A stretch of 34,766 nt of DNA, from contig NZ_JAAKZY010000105.1 of assembly GCF_011045015.1 (NCBI RefSeq), positions 1-34,766 on the forward strand, in the 5' to 3' direction. This document shows, piece after piece, positions 33,193 to 34,766 of the stretch; the first letter of the stretch is position 1; each line of letters opens with the position of its first letter. The stretch is from Streptomyces scabichelini. GTDB lineage: Bacteria; Actinomycetota; Actinomycetes; Streptomycetales; Streptomycetaceae. Below the pieces are notes generated by a model that was given only the letters and a program-made list of their open reading frames with translations, was not told the origin of the DNA and did no database searches. The position numbers and the translations under genes are program-made.

Positions 33193-34092
33193 CTACAACT
33201 CCGCCTCGCCCCACAGAGTGACCCGCACCTCGTCACCCACGGACAGTTTGCCCGGCCGGAGTACGGCGTACTTCGTGCCGAAGGCCACGCCACCCGAGGT
33301 GGCTGGACGGGCTCGGCGGGCTCCGCGGACTCGGCGGTAGGCGGCGAGGGTGCGAAGCGGTTCTGGTCCCGCCCTCTTGCCGACTTGCTGGTCGACCAGG
33401 GTGACGGCGCAGCGGATGGCGAGCTTGGTGTAGGCGAGTTCCGTGTCAGCGATGGTGAGGTGGTGGGCACGGTCTTCGGTGTGAGGGGTGTCCCAGCCGT
33501 CGATGACGATGTTCGGACGGAAGCGGTCCATGGGGAGCGTGAGGGCGCCTCGCTCGATCAGCCGCTCGTTCAGTGCGTCGAGCGTGGATCGTGACAGGAC
33601 GTGTACGGCGCTGCTGTCGGCGTAGCCGGAGCTGCCGGGGATCCGGCCATCGGTGACCCGGTCGTGTTCGGGCGGTACCCGCACCAGGCGGCTCGGGGCA
33701 CCGAGGACTTCGGACAGCCACGCGGCGACTTCATCGCCCTGGTCGATTCCCGTGAACGGTGCGCCGAACAGATCCACGTCCCGGCGCGGACCGGACGTGT
33801 CGACGTCAATGTCGATCCCCATGTCGTCGATCTCGGTGTCGCCGATCTCCCTGTCCAACGCGTGCGGGCGTTCGGGGCCGTGGAGGGAGAGCCGTCCTCC
33901 GTCGGGGCTGATCCGGGGGCGGATCAGGGCCAGCCGCGGCCAGCGTCGTTGCGTACGGAACACGCCGTCCTCGCTGGTGACCATGAAGCTCCGGTCGTGC
34001 GCGAGACCCGCGGACGTCAGCACCGCGTCGTGCGGCGAGACGCCGGCGCATCCCTTGACGGGGTAGTACGACAGCTCTACGACTCTGGCCAC
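33193..34092 (-). CDS. MOSC-domain protein (YcbX-like)
   Basis: A 299-aa protein with an N-terminal beta-barrel (VVELSYYPVKGCAGVSPHDA, AHDRSFMVTSEDGVFRTQRR) and a C-terminal MOSC domain: SRSTLDALNERL, FRPNIVIDGW, and the conserved cysteine region AIRCAVTLVDQQVGKRAGPE. MOSC proteins act in molybdenum-cofactor-dependent detoxification or sulfur transfer; the N terminus matches YcbX-type reductases. ATG 34092 overlaps the hydrolase stop by 16 bp, so the two genes are in one operon. Confidence 0.93.
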   Translation of the reverse strand: MARVVELSYYPVKGCAGVSPHDAVLTSAGLAHDRSFMVTSEDGVFRTQRRWPRLALIRPRISPDGGRLSLHGPERPHALDREIGDTEIDDMGIDIDVDTSGPRRDVDLFGAPFTGIDQGDEVAAWLSEVLGAPSRLVRVPPEHDRVTDGRIPGSSGYADSSAVHVLSRSTLDALNERLIERGALTLPMDRFRPNIVIDGWDTPHTEDRAHHLTIADTELAYTKLAIRCAVTLVDQQVGKRAGPEPLRTLAAYRRVRGARRARPATSGGVAFGTKYAVLRPGKLSVGDEVRVTLWGEAEL

Positions 34093-34766
34093 GTGCTCCC
34101 CTTATGCCGTACGGCGTTCATGGCGTGCGCTGCCAGGAAAGCCCGTACCGCTTCGTACAGTCGCTCCGGCTGGTCCAGGTGTACGTCATGTCCCGCGTCC
34201 TGGATGAGCTCGGTCCGGGTGGCCGTCGGGCGTCGGGTTCGCATCTCCGCCGGCTCCGCGGCCCGCATCGTGCCGTTCGCGCCCCGTACGACGAGGGCCG
34301 GGCAGCGAACTCGGTCCCACTCGTCCCAGTACGACCGCTCGGCGAGCTCAGCCACCGCGGCCACCATCATGTCCCTGTCCACGAAGGGCATGGGCGAGTT
34401 GTCCAGCCAAGTGCCTATCTCGGAGGGCAGGTTGGGGTTCGCGCCGCCAGGACCCGCCTCTATGAGGAGCAAGGTGTCGACCAGGTGCGGGTGGGCAGCC
34501 GCCGTGAGCAAAGCCGTGTGGCCGCCCAGGGATTGGCCCACGAGCACCACCGGGGCCAAGGACAGGTGCTCGATCAGCGTCACAGCGTCGGCGACGAAGG
34601 ACGCCCTCGTCATGTCCCGTGGGCGGCGTGTGCTGGCGCCGTGGCCTCGGGCGTCGTACGTCACCACTCTGTGGCCGTCCGCCTGGAGTCGGGCCGCCAG
34701 GTCGTCCCACTCCCCCGTGTGGCCTGCCAGGCCGTGCAGGAGGAGGAGTGGGGGGAGTGGGGGGAG
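34077..34766 (-). CDS. Alpha/beta hydrolase, 5' end outside the window
   Basis: A hydrolase cut by the window end. The visible part has the oxyanion-turn LLLLHGLAGHTGEW, then VVTYDARGHGAS, the nucleophile elbow VVLVGQSLGGHTAL (Ser), ALVVRGANGTM (acid region) and IQDAGHDVHLDQPE (catalytic His). It is the canonical fold of small esterases, lipases and haloperoxidases; the substrate is not known. The final residues overlap the MOSC start by 16 bp. Confidence 0.92.
   Translation of the reverse strand, partial: LPPLPPLLLLHGLAGHTGEWDDLAARLQADGHRVVTYDARGHGASTRRPRDMTRASFVADAVTLIEHLSLAPVVLVGQSLGGHTALLTAAAHPHLVDTLLLIEAGPGGANPNLPSEIGTWLDNSPMPFVDRDMMVAAVAELAERSYWDEWDRVRCPALVVRGANGTMRAAEPAEMRTRRPTATRTELIQDAGHDVHLDQPERLYEAVRAFLAAHAMNAVRHKGSTWPES

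Overview
The window is high-GC actinobacterial DNA, almost certainly from a Streptomyces chromosome. The evidence is the strong GC bias at third codon positions, GTG starts, Streptomyces-type regulator families (XRE/DUF5753, DUF397, DUF6879, RsbW-like ATPase, DUF574 methyltransferase), and a few rare TTA leucine codons. It reads as an accessory region: insertion-sequence debris, gene tails, degenerate tRNA fragments and probable defence genes are mixed with small metabolic and regulatory genes. There is no rRNA gene, intact tRNA or CRISPR array.

Positions 1-8460 start with the end of a SEC-C protein, an aldehyde dehydrogenase and a VOC-fold protein whose last codons were scrambled by an 11-bp triplication. 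Next comes a block bounded by a perfect 69-bp inverted repeat (3004-3072 and 6337-6405). It carries a MarR regulator, an NmrA-like NAD(P)-binding protein behind a clear promoter with two operators, and an ISL3 transposase. A stretch of gene tails follows, then two overlapping genes of unknown role and a decayed IS5-type transposase.

Positions 8900-17940 look like a defence island. It holds a 1046-aa PLD nuclease/DEAH helicase/DUF3427 protein, an AT-rich pair (DUF262-HNH protein and PD-(D/E)xK nuclease), a small winged-helix protein, and a ScoMcrA-like protein with a sulfur-binding-domain-like N terminus, an SRA-like middle and an HNH nuclease. Two degenerate copies of the 3' half of tRNA-Arg(CCG), in direct orientation at 12117-12157 and 16293-16334, bracket the AT-rich pair like attachment-site scars. 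The DUF262-HNH/PD-(D/E)xK pair is the best candidate for an uncharacterised system.

Positions 18060-22470 hold two Streptomyces regulatory modules: ATPase / XRE-DUF5753 / DUF397 / DUF397, and DUF6879 / XRE-DUF5753 / a small conserved protein. The second XRE gene appears to have a one-base insertion that removes its natural stop.

Positions 22600-27100 contain a zinc-independent MDR oxidoreductase, a divergent SAM methyltransferase/AraC pair (the AraC gene has an in-frame TTA codon), an internally deleted IS1380 element with CTAG target duplication, a second IS1380 end, and an IS5 start fused to a DUF397 duplicate. Positions 27100-34766 hold a membrane protein, an M1-type lipoprotein peptidase, three different SAM methyltransferases, a 14-bp tandem array, a VOC protein, a MOSC protein and an alpha/beta hydrolase cut by the window end.
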